This document shows positions 60,652-64,000 of a DNA stretch of 64,000 bases, one piece after another. The DNA comes from Trissonchulus latispiculum. Taxonomy: Eukaryota > Nematoda > Enoplea > Enoplida > Ironidae. The DNA is taken from assembly GCA_030248195.1 (NCBI GenBank), contig JASAND010026155.1, forward strand, positions 43,155-107,154. Direction: 5' to 3'. A program made the position numbers and the translations under genes. A model generated the notes under the pieces. The model did no database searches. It worked only from the letters and a program-made list of their open reading frames with translations, and was not told where the DNA came from. How positions within the stretch are numbered: position 1 is the stretch's first letter; each line of letters begins with the position of its first letter.

Positions 60652-61270
60652 AATAAAAAAGGGTCCCCCAGCTATTTGATAGTGGAATCGAATGATGTGG
60701 CTGATGCCTGATGGAAAAAATTTACTCTAGTGTGCAAAAAATCTGGAAAAATAAATTACTTCGAAAATGCAGTAAAATAATTTCCGAGAACTAAAGTTAG
60801 TTTCACTGCATTCATTAGAAGGAGAAAATGTTAAGCTTCATTTCGATATAAGAATGGCTTTTTAACTGCAAGGAATGAATGAGTAATAAGGGTTCAAAGT
60901 TGACGTCTCCAAAAGGAATCACCACCTTAAAACAGTAGAGGTAATAAAAGAAATTGTTAATCTGGGTCTCATGACACATTCATTACATTTCTTTTCATAG
61001 AAAAGAAGTAGGCTCCCTGCATCATACATACGGACGTACATACACTACGAAAATGTCCAAAAGATTTTAATATAGACCTAAGACCACGGCTAAGTGTACG
61101 ATACAAACAGATATAGACCCCCAGCGTTACGAACACAATCATTAACAGTGGAAACACAACTTATACGTAGGTATCGAAGTTGAACGTTTTCTTAAAAGCA
61201 GCAATAATGCTGTTTCGAGATAAGCAACAGGATATAATGGATGGAAGGTCTTTAAGCAACTAATGTCTAC

Positions 61271-63876
61271 CTTAGGTCTTTAATGTCCGGAAACATGTAC
61301 ATGTGACGGAAACTGTCGATAGCCAGTAGGGGGAGATCACGCTCCGTTTTACCCAAATGGTGCAAAGGATGGGCAAATTTGACGCCATCTGCCACCAGAA
61401 AGTTCACTGCCGCTGAAAATAAACAAACAAAAGCAAGAAATCAAAAACTTTATCACCAGTTGGCAGTTGCTAAAAAGGGATTGTTCCCCCCCCCCCCCAC
61501 TACATGGAAAATAAAGGCAAGTCGTACTTCTGCTCAGTCATCAGAATTTATATAGACCGTACTTCTAGAGGGCTGGGCCGACAAGCGAGCAGATTATATG
61601 CGATGCGATCACATGATACGTATACGTAGCTTAAAACTGCATTTTTTCGTTAAAAATGATCTCTGAATTCCGAAAAACGGAATATTTTTCAACCAACTTT
61701 TCTGATCAAGCAACTGCGCAGCAACTTCCTTCTGAAATGATTCCAGGATGGCCGCATCATCCGGATGCCGGAACAGAATTAAAAATGGAAGGCCTTCCTC
61801 GGTTAGCTCCTAAAAATAAACAAAAGACAAAAGTTTGAAGGAGAGTTGTGCAGGCTTATTGCAAGAATTGAAAGAAATAATTGCCACTGAAGCACGCCCC
61901 ACCCGAAAAATTGGGGATGGGGGGGATCGAAATCACAACTTTTGGCAATCTAGAACAATGCTCTATCAGTTGAGACTTCCATGCAGGATCGAACTAAGCT
62001 TTAAAGTTGGAATATTCGTCCCCAAACTGCAGTGACATTTTTTAGAAATACGCATCAGCGTACGCACAAGTTTCTCAGTTGTAGACAATACACACAGAAA
62101 ATTCAAAGTTTCTAACATTACATAATTATAAAAGCAGCATTTTCATTCTTTCATTCAAAGTTTCTGACTGACTAAAAAACCAAACGGTTCACCAGAAAAA
62201 ATTATTCAGCCGTAGACACAAAGAAAATGGAATTAAATCTTACATTTTGAAAATTTGCAGTGTTGAATAATAAAACTACGTCTGTATCACAAACAAAACA
62301 ATGAAATCTAAGATAAAATTTAGATAGTTATAACGGCACTTCCATACATCCCAAAAAATTTTCAAAGCAGTAAATTACAAGGTGTAATACTCTAAACATT
62401 GCTTTTGCATATTTACTTAATGAAAACAACGAGACAGAAAAGATTCGTTGGAAACCATCCCTATTTTCCCCAAACCGATTTTTGTGCCAATTTCGACGAC
62501 AACGATCATATTTAGTTCAGAACAGAAAACAATAGAAACTGCTTTGTCACAAACAGGTTGGAAAAACAACAACCGTAGGCAAGAAAATTATAAAAACTGC
62601 TCAAAAGTAACAACAACATCCAGAAGAGAGACCTTCCATGAAATTTTGCTCATTCAGAAACCAAAAAAACAAATTTAAACTTTGAAAACTCTGCAAAATA
62701 CTATATTAAACAAAGTGCACTGAAGAAGTTTCGAAGGTTTTCCAGAAAATTTTCCACTTCAATACACATAGGTATTGGCAGCACGTATACGTACACAACG
62801 TATAGCACGTACTAAAAATTGCCTATGCAAAACCTACGTTGAAAACTCAGAAACTACAGTTATGCTTTCCTAATAACCCACGTTTTTTAAAAATAAAATT
62901 ATGTCAAAACTACTCTCAATTCATGATTGACAGTTGCGAACTGACCCACATTACACCCAAAATGGAGTCAAATACAAAAGCTAGCAGAATAAAAACAAGT
63001 GCTACAAATAAACTAAGCAAAAGTAATTGTCTTTTATGCAGCAACAAATAAGAATTATAAAAAACAAACAGCAAAGATTTAACCAAAACTAAGAACAAAA
63101 TATCGAAAAAATGCATCAACAAGGACTTCAAGTTTATACTAACTTCAGCATTTTCGAAGGTGATTTCTCGAACAAGTGGGATGCACTTATCGGTAAGCCA
63201 CTGTCGTAAATATTCTTCCTCACCAAGACTGCCAGAAAACACCTGTTCCTCATCTGATTCCTAGAAAAGATAAAAAATTAAAAAAAACAAAAACAACAAC
63301 AACAAATAAACAGGCAGAGTTAAGGAAGTCGTGTCAGACAGAGCAAATTTATGGCAAACAAATTAAACAGTCAAAGAGCTGTGGTGCTATGTAGAACAGG
63401 TTACAAAACAAAAAGTTGAAATAAATTATTTCTTACAGCTGCCCTGAATGAGACACTGCTTCCACCAATCAAATGATCCTTAACATTTGGTCTGGAAAAA
63501 GAAAAAAGTTTAAAATTATTTGATGTTTCGTTTACGTCTGTATGAATAGACAGTGTGCCTCTACTGTTCGAGGCAACGAATACGAGGAAATTAGATGCTT
63601 CGCGAACTACTGTTATTTGAGCCATCTACAACGAGAAGGTAGCATTTCAAAAAATTTTCGCTTTCAACAAAATCCAAAAATTTGGCATCCTTTACAGTTC
63701 CATCATGTATAGACAATTTCAATCAGAAATATAAACCAAACCTACTACTGTTATACTTACCCAGTTCCAACCCAAAACTGGCAATCCTCTCTCAGATTAG
63801 CCGCCACTCGCATCAGATTATTCCACTCCGGACCAGCCTTCTCAGTGAAATAAGCTATCACATTTCGCCTCTTATT
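61271..63876 (-). CDS. ERP44: ERp44, five internal exons (gene continues past window end)
   Basis: Exons 63761-63876, 63437-63491, 63144-63260, 61698-61809 and 61271-61412 join in phase. They encode in order NKRRNVIAYFTEKAGPEW..., PNVKDHLIGG..., YLRQWLTDKCIPLVREITFE, ELTEEGLPFLILF... and AIDSFRHMYMFPDIKDL. These are the b and b' thioredoxin-like domains of ERp44; CIPLVREITFENAE, EEGLPFLILF and IDSFRHMY are close to family consensus. The signal peptide and first thioredoxin domain with the active-site Cys (about 130 residues) lie beyond 64000. With the two 3' exons the window holds 277 codons of about 406. Donor AAAA|GTTGGT at 61697 is weak but gives the only in-phase join. Confidence 0.93.
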
Positions 63877-64000
63877 CTGAAATAGAAAAAACTAACAACA
63901 TTTTTTACAGTTTTCAAAACTTTAACCAATCAGCCCGGGTATAAATATCCAGTCAAAGTTGACCTAGGAATGTATATAGTCGAGTGGTGGGCACAGCAAG

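Larger units (their letters stand above)
27701..60656 (+). mobile_element. Unit A1: outermost Helentron-like element, split by nested insertions
   Basis: The 5' part is 27701-28705: start ATCCTACCGGC, 5' box GGGTTGTCGC at 27718-27727, two monomers of about 295 bp, tail box with a G-run then ACACAAATGTTGACCGG and (TAAA)n. Its 3' hairpin is 60617-60651 (GGGTTGTC...GCGACAACCC), preceded by the same (TAAA)n and the subtype lead GAAACTTAGCCATATC. Units A3 and A4, which have the same ACACAAATGTTGACCGG tail, carry exactly this lead; A2 and A5, with a different tail, carry another. That subtype match links two ends 32 kb apart. Orientation is given as 5' box to hairpin. Confidence 0.75.
26987..60930. 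mobile_element. TTAA element interrupted by the Helentron nest
   Basis: TTAAGGTGGCGATCCCTTTT at 26987 is matched by the reverse complement of AAAAGGAATCACCACCTTAA ending at 60930, each abutting TTAA. Removing 27701-60656 leaves an element of about 1 kb with no ORF. It appears to be the original insertion in the ERp44 intron, into which the outermost Helentron unit later moved. Confidence 0.65.
26974..61270 (-). other. Giant ERp44 intron hosting the nested element array
   Basis: Donor AAG|GTAGAC at 61270 and acceptor tgttttag at 26974-26975 bound an intron of about 34,297 nt; the other ERp44 introns in the window are 0.2-1.5 kb. Nearly all the excess is inserted mobile DNA (26987-60930). No other host exons are recognised inside. 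Confidence 0.85.

Noticed and set aside
27701..60656. Integron-like cassette array with attC sites
   Set aside because: The hairpins lack the GTTRRRY core, there is no integrase and the host is eukaryotic. Matching 5' box and 3' hairpin fits Helentron ends better.

Overview
The window reads as nuclear DNA of an invertebrate metazoan. It is AT-rich, its genes are split by GT-AG introns, it carries a eukaryotic tRNA-Ala, a multi-exon PP1-type phosphatase and an ERp44 gene ending in an ER-retrieval signal, and it is loaded with DNA transposons, foldbacks and satellites. I cannot name the species.

Left half (1-26 kb). A small minus-strand gene with a 16-nt microexon (1348-3176) is followed by tandem repeats and a perfect 37-bp inverted-repeat element (3.4-6.4 kb), a frame-broken C2H2 zinc-finger gene (6387-7446) and a decayed Gly-rich coding stretch (7.5-8.1 kb). 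Next come a MITE, a three-copy tandem repeat and a tRNA-derived SINE. A complete six-exon PP1 gene lies at 11358-14285. A five-exon minus-strand gene of unknown function (15985-19106) has a 1.4-kb TTAA-flanked element in its large intron. Then come tRNA-Ala(AGC) at 19850-19922, two large foldback elements, an AT palindrome and a G-run MITE.

Right half (26-64 kb). Seven exons of an ERp44 gene (minus strand) bracket almost all of this half: five exons at 61271-63876 and the last two, ending in KRDEL, at 26342-26973. The intron between them is about 34.3 kb. It holds a TTAA-type element (26987-60930), which holds a nested array of Helentron-like elements (27701-60656).

Each unit of the array has a class-specific 5' box (a subterminal inverted repeat), a satellite-rich body, a shared G-run tail box, a TAA- or TAAA-type microsatellite, and a 3' hairpin whose right arm is the reverse complement of its own 5' box. 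New units have repeatedly inserted into the microsatellite just before the host unit's hairpin, so 5' boxes and hairpins behave like opening and closing brackets. I count 17 openings in five classes (A, B, C, C', D). All five A and all four C openings pair without crossing. The last A hairpin at 60.65 kb has the same subtype as the first A unit at 27.7 kb, so the outermost unit spans 33 kb.

One class-D unit (35789-48726) carries an apparently intact two-exon gene for a protein of about 2593 aa: a 17-aa repeat array, a Cys-rich domain, a HUH Rep nuclease, a PIF1-type helicase, an endonuclease/exonuclease/phosphatase domain and a C-terminal ubiquitin-specific protease. It is the likely source of mobility for at least class D. 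The Rep/helicase plus deubiquitinase fusion and the bracketed nest are the most notable things in the window.
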